Assembly (NCBI GenBank): GCA_035280245.1
Contig: DATEGF010000285.1
Span: 1 to 13,645 of the forward strand
Source: DASZHJ01 sp035280245
Lineage (GTDB): Bacteria; Pseudomonadota; Alphaproteobacteria; ATCC43930; CGMCC-115725
Direction of reading: 5' to 3'
Length of the DNA: 13,645 nucleotides
Of this stretch, positions 6,824 to 13,140 are shown in pieces (positions within the stretch are counted from its first letter, which is position 1; each line of letters opens with the position of its first letter). The notes under the pieces are model-generated. The model was not told the origin of the DNA and searched no databases. It worked only from the letters and a program-made list of their open reading frames with translations. A program made the position numbers and the translations under genes.

Positions 6824-7561
6824 GTGCCCCGAGTTTCCGCGGTGATCCCGACCCTCGACGAGGCCGATCGCTTGCCGGCGCTGGTCGAGGCTCTCCGACG
6901 CGAACCCGAGCTCGCCGAGATCATCGTCGCTGACGGCGGCAGCTCCGACGGCACGGCCGAGCTCGCGGCCCGGCTCGGGGCGCGTGTGGTGACCAGCGCG
7001 CGCGGTCGTGGCCCGGCGCTCCGCGCCGGGGCGGCTCTGGCCAACGGCGAGGTCCTCCTCTTCCTCCACGCCGACAGCCGGTTTCCGAGCGGCGGGCTCC
7101 TCGCGCTCTGCGCCGCGCTCGATCGTGACGCCCGCGTGCCCGGCGGGAACTTCCGCGTCGTGTTCGATGGCAACAGCCGCTTCGCCCGCGGCCTCACCCT
7201 CGCGTACCCATGGTTGCGTCTTGCAACCCTCTACTACGGCGACAGCGGCATCTTCGTGCGCCGCGCGGTCTACGAAGCGATCGGCGGCATCAAGCCGATC
7301 CCCCTGATGGAGGACTACGACTTCGTCCGCCGCCTGGAGCGGGCCGGACCCACCTGCCGGATCGAGGACCCGCCCCTTATCACCTCCTCGCGCAAATTCG
7401 AAGGTCGCCGCGCCAGCGCGATCGTCTGGGGCTGGGTCGTCGTTCACGTGCTCTATTGGCTCGGCGTCTCGCCAGAGCGCCTGGCGCGGCTCTACTATCC
7501 GCGCGGCTGGCGGGGTGCCGGCCGGACTGATCACAGGAGATGCGACGACCATGGAGATTGA
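6824..7561 (+). CDS. Family 2 glycosyltransferase, TIGR04283-like
   Basis: This 245-residue GT-A-fold transferase matches the group called rSAM/selenodomain-associated transferase 2, later linked to arsenosugar biosynthesis. Motifs (from GTG 6824) are VSAVIPTLDEADRL (4-17), ADGGSSDGT (36-44), LLFLHADSRFP (78-88, nucleotide-sugar/metal site), GDSGIFVRR (140-148), PLMEDYDFVRRL (160-171, probable catalytic acidic region) and YWLGVSPERLARLY (211-224) near the end. Family members I recall usually have Gln after GD, where this one has Ser. ATG 6737 is in frame, but GTG 6824 fits better: AGGAGG (6811-6816) lies 7 nt upstream and the GT-A fold begins at once; GTG 6821 is the near alternative. The last 15 residues look like read-through tail. 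The gene overlaps the next by 11 nt. Neither the radical-SAM enzyme ArsS nor the companion transferase is present here, so the acceptor is uncertain. Confidence 0.85.
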   Translation: MPRVSAVIPTLDEADRLPALVEALRREPELAEIIVADGGSSDGTAELAARLGARVVTSARGRGPALRAGAALANGEVLLFLHADSRFPSGGLLALCAALDRDARVPGGNFRVVFDGNSRFARGLTLAYPWLRLATLYYGDSGIFVRRAVYEAIGGIKPIPLMEDYDFVRRLERAGPTCRIEDPPLITSSRKFEGRRASAIVWGWVVVHVLYWLGVSPERLARLYYPRGWRGAGRTDHRRCDDHGD

Positions 7562-8030
7562 GCGGCGGATCACAGAGCTCGGCCTCGACGTGCCCGACTT
7601 CGCGCGCGAGGGCTATTACGGCGCCTCCTATGGCTCGATGAAACCGTTCCACATCGCGGGCAACCTGCTCTTCCTCTCGGGCCACGTGCCCCACCGCGGC
7701 ACCAGGATGATCCATCCCGGCCGTCTCGGCGCCAATCTCACGGTCGAGCAGGGACGCGAAGCTGCGCGCGTCACGGGCCTCAACGTCATCGCGGGGATCA
7801 AGCAGGCGGTGGGCGATCTCGAGCGCGTGAAGTCGATCGTGCGCACGCTCAACTTCGTGGTCTGCACGCCGGAGTTCACCGAGGTCCACAAGGTCTCGAG
7901 CGGCTTGTCCGATCTGCTCGCCGAAGTGTTCGGTCCCGAGCGCGGCATCGGCGGCCGCGCCACCATCGGCGTGATGGCGCTCGCGGGCGGCAACTGCTTC
8001 GAGACCTGGGCGACGGTCGAGCTTCGCTAA
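7551..8030 (+). CDS. Long-form RidA/YjgF-like protein (chorismate-mutase-like fold)
   Basis: This 159-residue protein is of the longer YjgF subgroup (YjgF_endoribonc type). It has an extended N-terminus (MEIERRITELGLDVPDFA), then HIAGNLLFLSGHVPHRG (34-50), AGIKQAVGDLERVKSIVRTL (81-100), NFVVCTPEF (101-109) and GGRATIGVMALAGGNCFE (134-151) with Arg136 in the place of the RidA active-site arginine. The sequence ends ETWATVELR, so Glu157 may fill the position of the usual C-terminal Glu. Activity is unproven in this subgroup. ATG 7551 was chosen over GTG 7515 because homology starts there and AGGAG (7535-7539) lies upstream, although 11 nt is a long spacing. It overlaps the glycosyltransferase end (7551-7561), so the two are co-transcribed. 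It is only distantly similar to RidA at 6333-6716. Confidence 0.87.
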   Translation: MEIERRITELGLDVPDFAREGYYGASYGSMKPFHIAGNLLFLSGHVPHRGTRMIHPGRLGANLTVEQGREAARVTGLNVIAGIKQAVGDLERVKSIVRTLNFVVCTPEFTEVHKVSSGLSDLLAEVFGPERGIGGRATIGVMALAGGNCFETWATVELR

Positions 8031-8051
8031 CGGATTGCGGTAACTCCGGAT

Positions 8052-8915
8052 CTAAGGACGATTGCTGTCGATCAACCGCCAATCGTACTCGTCATCATCG
8101 GGCGCACGGAAGCGGGTGAGCCCGGCCGCGAGTGCCGGTGTTGCATAGCGGCGCAGATGGTCCATGACGGAGGCATCGTTCGTACCGAAATCCGATCGAT
8201 ACCAGCGGTAGATACTGGAGACGACGAGGTGGCCGCCATCGATCCGCGCACCTCGAGGCGAGTTCACGTAGGCGCGGGCGCCCTCCTCCAGGAGGCGCTC
8301 CGCTGTCTCCGCGGTGAAGGCGACGGGTTGCAGCTTGGGACAGCCGAGTGACGCGCAATTGAGGGCGTAGTGCAGGCGCGGATCGCGCCAGATCGGCCGG
8401 AGGATGCCGTGCTCGATATCATCGAGGCTCAACGGCTCGCCCTCGACGCGCACCAGTTTCGCCTGCCACGGGCCAACGTCGAACCATCCCGGGCCCAAGT
8501 GGATGTCGCGGATGCTCGTCACCGGATAGTGGTCGAGGACGACGCGCAGGGTCAGAGCATTGTAAAGGTTGATCCAATAGGCGCGCTGCTCGGCGCGGTT
8601 GAGACGCGACACCGCAACCGACTCGAGCGCGCCGATGTAGGACTGAAGCAGCGCCCGGTCCGACGCGTCGACGCGTCCGTAGGCGACGCGGTTGACGCCG
8701 TCCGGGCCGGGCACGACGTAGCGGGTGAGGAGGCGTGTCCAGGCGTCGTGGTCGACCCGCCGCGTCGACGCGGGCTCGTTCTGGAGCCAATGAGGCGAGA
8801 CCAGCTTGGACTCAGGCGCCGCCAAGCTTTCGAGCGCCGTGCAGCTCGAGACCGCTATCGCCAGCGCAAGAGCGAGCAGGGCTCGGGCGCCTATCTTTAC
8901 CGCTTCGCGTGCCAT
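8052..8915 (-). CDS. DUF547-domain lipoprotein
   Basis: This 287-residue predicted lipoprotein has a basic N-terminus, a hydrophobic run (about 12-22) and a lipobox VSSC with Cys25. The rest is a DUF547 domain of unknown biochemical function. Signature blocks are RAYWINLYNALTLRVVLDHY (111-130), PVTSIRDI (131-138), EGEPLSLDDIEHGILRP (158-174) and LHYALNCASLGCPKL (181-195). The conserved Asn, His, Cys pair and Glu residues hint at an active site, and the fold has been compared to papain/transglutaminase-like enzymes, which is speculative. I chose ATG 8915 (AAGG 8 nt upstream) over TTG 8933. It lies 79 nt downstream of the dipeptide-type binding protein, with a hairpin between, and meets the long RidA gene tail to tail 21 nt away. 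It should sit in the periplasm facing the inner or outer membrane. Confidence 0.88.
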   Translation of the reverse strand: MAREAVKIGARALLALALAIAVSSCTALESLAAPESKLVSPHWLQNEPASTRRVDHDAWTRLLTRYVVPGPDGVNRVAYGRVDASDRALLQSYIGALESVAVSRLNRAEQRAYWINLYNALTLRVVLDHYPVTSIRDIHLGPGWFDVGPWQAKLVRVEGEPLSLDDIEHGILRPIWRDPRLHYALNCASLGCPKLQPVAFTAETAERLLEEGARAYVNSPRGARIDGGHLVVSSIYRWYRSDFGTNDASVMDHLRRYATPALAAGLTRFRAPDDDEYDWRLIDSNRP

Positions 8916-8952
8916 CAGCTGGACCTTGAGCAACCCCGAGCACCGATCTTGA

Positions 8953-8969
8953 CCCGCACGGTGTGCGGG
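8953..8969 (-). terminator. Hairpin between binding protein and DUF547 gene, possible weak terminator
   Basis: CCCGCAC (8953-8959) and GTGCGGG (8963-8969) form a perfect 7-bp stem with a 3-nt loop, 25 nt after the binding-protein stop on the - strand. No T-run follows, so intrinsic termination would be inefficient. It could partly insulate the DUF547 gene or protect the upstream message's 3' end. Confidence 0.35.
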
Positions 8970-8994
8970 CTAGCAGCGATGACCCAGCACTTCG

Positions 8995-10590
8995 CTAGGC
9001 GCTCTTCTGCGCGTTCCAGAACAGCGGGAAGGGCGCCTTGACGATGCCGTCGATGGTCGTGCGGTGGGCGATCGGCTGCAACCATTGGCCGAGCGGGTAG
9101 TAGGGCACCTCTTCCCAGACATCGAGCTGGATCTGCTCGGCGATTTTCTTCTGCGTGGCGAGGTCCGTGGCATCGAACCAGGCGGTGCGCAGATCCTCCA
9201 TGTGTTGGCTGGTGAACCAGCCGAACCAACCCTTCTCGCCGGTGCCCGCGATCGGTGGGTGCGCGCCGGGATCGACGAGATTGAGGCCCTCCCAGCCCGT
9301 GCAGAAGGCGCTCCAGCCGCCCTTGTCGATCGTGTCCTTGACGTTGCGGCGCTGGATCATGGTGCCCCAGTCCATGCTCTGGAGATCGACGTCGATGCCT
9401 AGCTTCTTCAGGAGGTCGGCGCCCACCAGGCATTCGGCGTTGAGGACGGGATAGTCGGTCGGCGTGATGAACACGATCTTCTCGCCCTTGTAGCCGCTCT
9501 CGGCGACGAGCCGCTTCGCCTTCGCGAGATCGCGCGGACCCGTGAGCGCCTCGAGCCCGGCCGTGTTGGCGAGCGGCGAGCCCGGCGTGAACACGCCAAC
9601 GCCGGTGCGGGTGAGCTCGGGATCACCGCCCATGGCCGCGCTCATGAAATCCGTCTGGTTGATTGCGGGCAGGATGGCTCGGCGCAGCTTCACGTTGTCG
9701 AAGGGCGGATGCAGCATGTTGAAGCGCATCACGCCGACGACACCGAAGTCGTCGAGCCGCTCGACCACCACGCCCTTGCCCTTGCGCAGCACGGGCAGCA
9801 GATCGACGGTCGGTGACTGCCACCAATCCTGCTCGCCCGACTGGATCGCACCCGATGACGTCGTGGGATCGACGATGATCGTCCATTCGATGCGATCGAA
9901 ATTCACGGGCTTGCCGCCGGCGACAAAACTCGACGGCTCCTGGCGCGAGACGTAGCCCTCGAAGCGCTTGAAGGTCGCCAGCGCGCCCGGATTCCACTCG
10001 CTCCGGTTGAACACGATCGGACCGGAGCCGATGTACTCGTCGATCTGCTTGAAAGGATCGGTCTTGGCAATCCGCTCGGGCATGATGAAGCAGACATTGG
10101 CCGTCGGCTTGCCGAGGCCGTGCGGCAGCAGCGGGAATGGCTTCTTCAGGCGGAACACGAACACGCGGTCGTCCACGGCGGCGATCTCGTTCGTGGCGGC
10201 ATCGACCCGCAGGCCGAAGCTGTCGCGCTTCATCCAGCGCTGGATGGACGCCACGCAATCGGCCGCCCGCACCGGCGTGCCGTCGTGGAACTTGAGCCCC
10301 TCGCGCAACCGGAAGCGCCACGTCAAACCGCCGTCTGTTATCTCATGGCCCTCGCACATCTGCGGCTTGGACACGAGATTCTCGTCCCAGCCGTAGAGCG
10401 TGTCCCAGATCATGTAGCCGAAATTGCGCGCGACCGTGGTGGTGGACCAGATCGGGTCGGGATTCTGCAGGTTCCCTTCGGGAATGAATTTGAGCGTCCG
10501 CGCGGCCACTTGCGCGATCGCGGGCTTGGGCAGAGCGGATGCGGAAAGCGCGGTCGCGGCAGCGCCCGCGAGGAATGTGCGGCGCTTCAT
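8995..10590 (-). CDS. Tat-exported ABC transporter binding protein, dipeptide type (SBP_bac_5)
   Basis: This 531-residue periplasmic binding protein is of the family that includes DppA, OppA and NikA. Its N-terminus MKRRTFLAGAAATALSASA contains a twin-arginine motif (Arg3-Arg4-Thr-Phe-Leu) and ends in PAIAQ, so export as a folded protein by the Tat route with a cut after Ala26 is likely. The family signature is seen as LTWRFRLREGLKFHDGTPV followed by AADCVASIQRW, then GSGPIVF, the lobe-two NVKLRRAILPAINQTDFM helix and a Trp-rich C-terminal third (GWSAFCTGWEGLN, GWFGWFTS). Length is typical. Ligands in this family span peptides, nickel, opines and sugars, and none can be named here. GGGGGAGGA (10597-10605) lies 6 nt before ATG 10590. 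No permease or ATPase genes are nearby, so it is an orphan. It is 82 nt downstream of isovaleryl-CoA dehydrogenase on the same strand. Confidence 0.92.
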   Translation of the reverse strand: MKRRTFLAGAAATALSASALPKPAIAQVAARTLKFIPEGNLQNPDPIWSTTTVARNFGYMIWDTLYGWDENLVSKPQMCEGHEITDGGLTWRFRLREGLKFHDGTPVRAADCVASIQRWMKRDSFGLRVDAATNEIAAVDDRVFVFRLKKPFPLLPHGLGKPTANVCFIMPERIAKTDPFKQIDEYIGSGPIVFNRSEWNPGALATFKRFEGYVSRQEPSSFVAGGKPVNFDRIEWTIIVDPTTSSGAIQSGEQDWWQSPTVDLLPVLRKGKGVVVERLDDFGVVGVMRFNMLHPPFDNVKLRRAILPAINQTDFMSAAMGGDPELTRTGVGVFTPGSPLANTAGLEALTGPRDLAKAKRLVAESGYKGEKIVFITPTDYPVLNAECLVGADLLKKLGIDVDLQSMDWGTMIQRRNVKDTIDKGGWSAFCTGWEGLNLVDPGAHPPIAGTGEKGWFGWFTSQHMEDLRTAWFDATDLATQKKIAEQIQLDVWEEVPYYPLGQWLQPIAHRTTIDGIVKAPFPLFWNAQKSA

Positions 10591-10672
10591 GCCATGTCCT
10601 CCCCCGGCTGCAGGTGCCCGACTATGGCACCGCCCGCCCCGAACGCAAAATCAGCAGCGTGTGAGGAGCGCC

Positions 10673-11845
10673 CTACATCGTCTCCTCGAACAGCTCGCGG
10701 CCGATCAGCATGCGGCGGATCTCCGAGGTGCCGGCGCCGATCTCGTAGAGCTTGGCGTCGCGCAGCAGGCGGCCGGTCGGGAAATCGTTGATGTAGCCGT
10801 TGCCGCCGAGGCACTGGATCGCCTCGAGCGCTACCGCCGTCGCCTTCTCGGAGGCGTAGAGGATCGCGCCCGCGGCGTCCTTGCGCGTGGTCTGGCCGCG
10901 GTCGCAGGCGCGCGCCACCGCATAGACATAGGCCTTGCAGGCGTGGAGCGTCGTGTACATGTCCGCGAGCTTCCCCTGCATGAGCTGAAACTCGCCGATC
11001 GGCTGGCCGAACTGCTTGCGCTCGTGCACATAGGGGATCACCACGTCGAGGCAGGCCTGCATGATCCCGAGCGGTCCCGCCGCCAGCACGGCGCGCTCAT
11101 AGTCGAGCCCGCTCATCAGGACGCGCACGCCCTCGTTCACCTTGCCGAGCACGTTCTCGGCCGGCACCTCGCAATCCTCGAACACCAGCTCCGAGGTGGG
11201 CGAGCCCCGCATACCGAGCTTGTCGAGCTTCTGCGCCGCCTTGAACCCCTTCATCCCCTTCTCGATCAGGAATGCGGTGATGCCGCGCGGCCCCGCGCTC
11301 GGATCGGTCTTTGCGTAGACCACCAGCGTGTCCGCATAGGGGCCGTTGGTGATCCACATCTTGCTGCCGTTGAGGACGTATGTGTCGCCGCGCCTCTCCG
11401 CGCGGAGCTTCATGCCGACCACGTCGGAGCCGGCCCCGGGCTCGCTCATGGCGAGTGCCCCCACGTGCTCGCCCGAGATCAGCTTCGGCAGGTATTTGCG
11501 CTTCTGCGCCGCGGTACCATTGCGCCGGATCTGGTTGACGCAGAGGTTCGAGTGCGCGCCATACGAGAGGCCGACCGCGGCGGAGCCGCGGCTCACCTCC
11601 TCCATGGCGACGCAGTGGGCGAGGTAGCCCATGCCGGTGCCGCCGAACTCCTCCTCGACGGTGATACCGTGGAGGCCGAGCTCGCCCATCTGCGGCCAGA
11701 TCTGGCGCGGGAAGGTGTCGGTCCGATCCATCTCCGCCGCCAGCGGCGCGATCTTCGTCTCGGCAAATCCGCGCACGCTGTCGCGCAGCAGATCGATCTC
11801 GGGTCCGAGATCGAAATCGAGCGCGGGGTACCGGTTGCTGGCCAT
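10673..11845 (-). CDS. ivd: Isovaleryl-CoA dehydrogenase
   Basis: This 390-residue FAD enzyme converts isovaleryl-CoA to 3-methylcrotonyl-CoA in leucine breakdown, feeding electrons to ETF. The similarity to isovaleryl-CoA dehydrogenases is long and close: GEHVGALAMSEPGAGSD (125-141), VLNGSKMWITNGP (157-169), MKGFKAAQKLDKLGMRG (198-214), PYVHERKQFGQPIGEFQLMQ (271-290), QCLGGNGYINDFPTGRLLRD (344-363). Glu250 in GLDYERAVLAAGP is at the place of the catalytic Glu254 of the human enzyme. The usual acyl-CoA dehydrogenase base position near residue 371 is Ala (IGAGTSE), as expected for isovaleryl enzymes. AAGGAG (11852-11857) lies 6 nt before ATG 11845 but is part of a palindrome (11854-11917). The usual leucine-pathway partners (methylcrotonyl-CoA carboxylase subunits, methylglutaconyl hydratase, HMG-CoA lyase) are not in the window. 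Confidence 0.96.
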   Translation of the reverse strand: MASNRYPALDFDLGPEIDLLRDSVRGFAETKIAPLAAEMDRTDTFPRQIWPQMGELGLHGITVEEEFGGTGMGYLAHCVAMEEVSRGSAAVGLSYGAHSNLCVNQIRRNGTAAQKRKYLPKLISGEHVGALAMSEPGAGSDVVGMKLRAERRGDTYVLNGSKMWITNGPYADTLVVYAKTDPSAGPRGITAFLIEKGMKGFKAAQKLDKLGMRGSPTSELVFEDCEVPAENVLGKVNEGVRVLMSGLDYERAVLAAGPLGIMQACLDVVIPYVHERKQFGQPIGEFQLMQGKLADMYTTLHACKAYVYAVARACDRGQTTRKDAAGAILYASEKATAVALEAIQCLGGNGYINDFPTGRLLRDAKLYEIGAGTSEIRRMLIGRELFEETM

Positions 11846-11853
11846 CGAGGGCT

Positions 11854-11917
11854 CCTTGGCGACTTGGCGCCGCGGTGGATCAAAAGGTTTACCGCCAAGG
11901 CGCCAAGGCCGCCAAGG
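11854..11917. repeat. CTTGGCG-type imperfect palindrome overlapping the ivd ribosome site
   Basis: The left arm (11854-11876) carries CCTTGGCG, CTTGGCGCC and GCGGT. The right arm (11891-11917) is its reverse complement with small insertions (ACCGC, GGCGCCAAG, CGCCAAGG). The loop is about 14 nt with an AAAAGG run. In ivd mRNA the right arm comes first, and the left arm ends in CGCCAAGG, which runs into the ribosome site AAGGAG (11857-11852) before ATG 11845. The strand could fold into a hairpin that hides part of that site. CTTGGCG-type intergenic repeats recur in many proteobacterial genomes, from memory. Confidence 0.7.
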
Positions 11918-11963
11918 ATTCCCGTCGATCGCGGTGTTCTCCTCTACCCCTGCCGACGAGGGG

Positions 11964-12284
11964 CTACCGCCGGCTCTCGGGCACGCAGCTGATGAACGAG
12001 CGGTCCTCGTTCAGGAGGGCTCCGCTGGCCTCCAGGCGCCGCGTGATCTCGATCGTCTCCTGATCGGTCGCGAGCTTCTCGCGGTATTTCTCGTAAGCCG
12101 CGAGGCTCGGGAAATCGATCATGCCGACGGCGGAGTTCATGGGACCCGCGAACTTGGTCGGCAGGTAGTAGCCAGCGGGCACGCCGCCGCAGCGCTCGAT
12201 CGGCGTGATGAGCGCCTTTGCATAGACCTCGAAGTCGCGGAGCTTGGTGGGGTCGAGCGTGTAGCGGATATAGAGCGTGATCAT
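11964..12284 (-). CDS. NIPSNAP-family protein
   Basis: This 106-residue small protein has a ferredoxin-like dimeric alpha-beta barrel. It opens MITLYIRYTLDPTKLRDFEVYAKALIT, the usual first strand and helix of the family, followed by a glycine/proline turn (GGVPAGYYLPTKFAG), GMIDFPSLAAYEKYREKL and a C-terminal strand region (SFISCVPESRR). Bacterial members have no settled function; many sit beside catabolic genes and related folds act as small monooxygenases or isomerases. ATG 12284 was chosen because AAGGAGG lies about 8 nt upstream and the domain begins there; the in-frame ATG at 12374 adds 30 residues with no homology. It precedes isovaleryl-CoA dehydrogenase by 118 nt on the same strand, so co-transcription is possible and a link with branched acyl-CoA breakdown is a guess. 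Confidence 0.87.
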   Translation of the reverse strand: MITLYIRYTLDPTKLRDFEVYAKALITPIERCGGVPAGYYLPTKFAGPMNSAVGMIDFPSLAAYEKYREKLATDQETIEITRRLEASGALLNEDRSFISCVPESRR

Positions 12285-12343
12285 GGCAACGCCTCCTTCG
12301 GGCTTGAGGATGAGCGCATCATCGCACCGAGGCGGCCTGCCAT

Positions 12344-12363
12344 GGTTCGGTCCCGATCGAACC
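12344..12363. promoter_or_regulatory. Inverted repeat in the NIPSNAP/spy divergent gap (possible operator)
   Basis: GGTTCG (12344-12349) and CGAACC (12358-12363) form a perfect 6-bp inverted repeat with an 8-nt spacer, in the 223-nt region between two divergent genes. The geometry (20 bp in total) suits a dimeric repressor such as a TetR-type protein, but no regulator gene is present in the window. Confidence 0.3.
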
Positions 12364-12393
12364 GTCGCTTCCATAGAACGCCGGTGGATCCGG

Positions 12394-12411
12394 GGTTAAG
12401 TATTTGTAACC
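12394..12411. promoter_or_regulatory. AT-richer inverted repeat upstream of the spy-like gene
   Basis: GGTTA (12394-12398) and TAACC (12407-12411) flank an 8-nt AT-rich centre, about 97 nt before ATG 12508. This is the most AT-rich patch of the divergent gap and may be an operator or promoter element. No convincing -35/-10 pair could be fixed here. Confidence 0.25.
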
Positions 12412-12507
12412 GCAGGTCTGAGGGATAGGCCGCCGCGCCAGGGCCTAAATTCGATTGTAGGGGGCGCGACCGGCGCCCGATCACTCATCCCGCAGGGAGA
12501 AAGCCCC

Positions 12508-12993
12508 ATGATTCGCAGAACCTTACCCGCGCTCGCGCTGGCGGCCCTCTTGGCCGGCGGTGCCGCCGTGGCACTCGGCCCGATGGTCGCCGACGCGCAG
12601 TCTCAGCAGGGCCCGCAGCAGGAGCCCCAGCGCTCCGATCGCGCGGCCTTCGACCCCGGCCGCCACATCGAGGGCCGGATCGCTTATCTCAAGACCGAGC
12701 TCAAGATCACCGACGCGCAGCAGCCGCAGTTCGACGCCGTCGCCAAAGCCATGCGCGACAACGCCAAGGCGATGCACGACGCGTTCCAGAGCCTGCGCGG
12801 CGACCGCAGCCAGCCGCAGACCGCGCTCTCGCGCATGGAAGCTCGCACCAAATTCGCGCAGCTGCGCGCGGACGGCGAGGCCAAGATGCTGGCGGCGTTC
12901 CGCCCGCTCTACCAGGCGATGAGCCCGGACCAGCAGAAGTCCGCGGACGAGATGCTCGGGCATCACGACCACGGCCACTTCTTCCGGCGGTAG
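12508..12993 (+). CDS. Spy/CpxP-family (LTxxQ) periplasmic protein
   Basis: This 161-residue secreted helical protein resembles the Spy/CpxP group, periplasmic chaperones and envelope-stress sensors that also include heavy-metal sensors such as CnrX and ZraP. The signal peptide has a basic start, hydrophobic core and ADA|Q site (cut after Ala30). A Gln/Pro-rich linker follows, then the first LTxxQ-like motif ITDAQ (67-71) inside IAYLKTELKITDAQQPQF, a long amphipathic helical region, and a second motif MSPDQ (138-142). The C-terminus is histidine-rich (HHDHGH, 152-157), which could bind metal. AGGGAG (12494-12499) precedes ATG 12508 at 8 nt. It stands alone, divergent from NIPSNAP and convergent with the malic enzyme. 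In relatives expression follows envelope stress through two-component systems; no such regulator is visible here. Confidence 0.87.
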   Translation: MIRRTLPALALAALLAGGAAVALGPMVADAQSQQGPQQEPQRSDRAAFDPGRHIEGRIAYLKTELKITDAQQPQFDAVAKAMRDNAKAMHDAFQSLRGDRSQPQTALSRMEARTKFAQLRADGEAKMLAAFRPLYQAMSPDQQKSADEMLGHHDHGHFFRR

Positions 12994-13003
12994 CCTCGGC
13001 GTT

Positions 13004-13140
13004 CACCCTCACCCTCCCGTCGCGTTCGCGACGGGTCCCTCCCTCTCCCGCCCAAGCGCGGGAGAGGGGCTAATTCTACCCCTCGCCCACGAAGTGGGAG
13101 AGGGAGGGACCCAACGCGTCAGCGTTGGGAGGGTGAGGGT
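13004..13140. repeat. Multi-hairpin intergenic palindromic repeat, copy 2 (CCCTCTCCC family)
   Basis: This is the fuller copy of the element at 2784-2888. Outer inverted termini ACCCTCACCCTCCC (13005-13018) and GGGAGGGTGAGGGT (13127-13140) enclose four hairpins. They are: a perfect 9-bp stem CCCGTCGCG/CGCGACGGG with a 2-nt loop (13016-13035); an 11-bp stem at 13041-13051/13058-13068; a 10-of-11-bp stem at 13080-13090/13094-13104; and a perfect 8-bp CCCAACGC/GCGTTGGG (13110-13117/13122-13129). The centre carries CTAATTCTA. It lies at a convergent junction and probably serves as a bidirectional terminator or mRNA end. Its right edge encodes the malic enzyme stop codon. Confidence 0.88.

Noticed and set aside
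4571..6845. Long + strand frames (about 379 and 450 codons) opposite the ACAD, SDR and RidA genes
   Set aside because: All three genes on the other strand carry complete catalytic motifs; the + frames span several genes with low-complexity Arg/Ala/Gly composition.
10424..11992. 522-codon + strand frame opposite ivd
   Set aside because: The - strand encodes a full isovaleryl-CoA dehydrogenase; the + frame is its complement in high GC, without motifs.
12285..12374. 30-residue N-terminal extension of the NIPSNAP protein from ATG 12374
   Set aside because: AAGGAGG and the domain start both point to ATG 12284; the extension would occupy the divergent control region.
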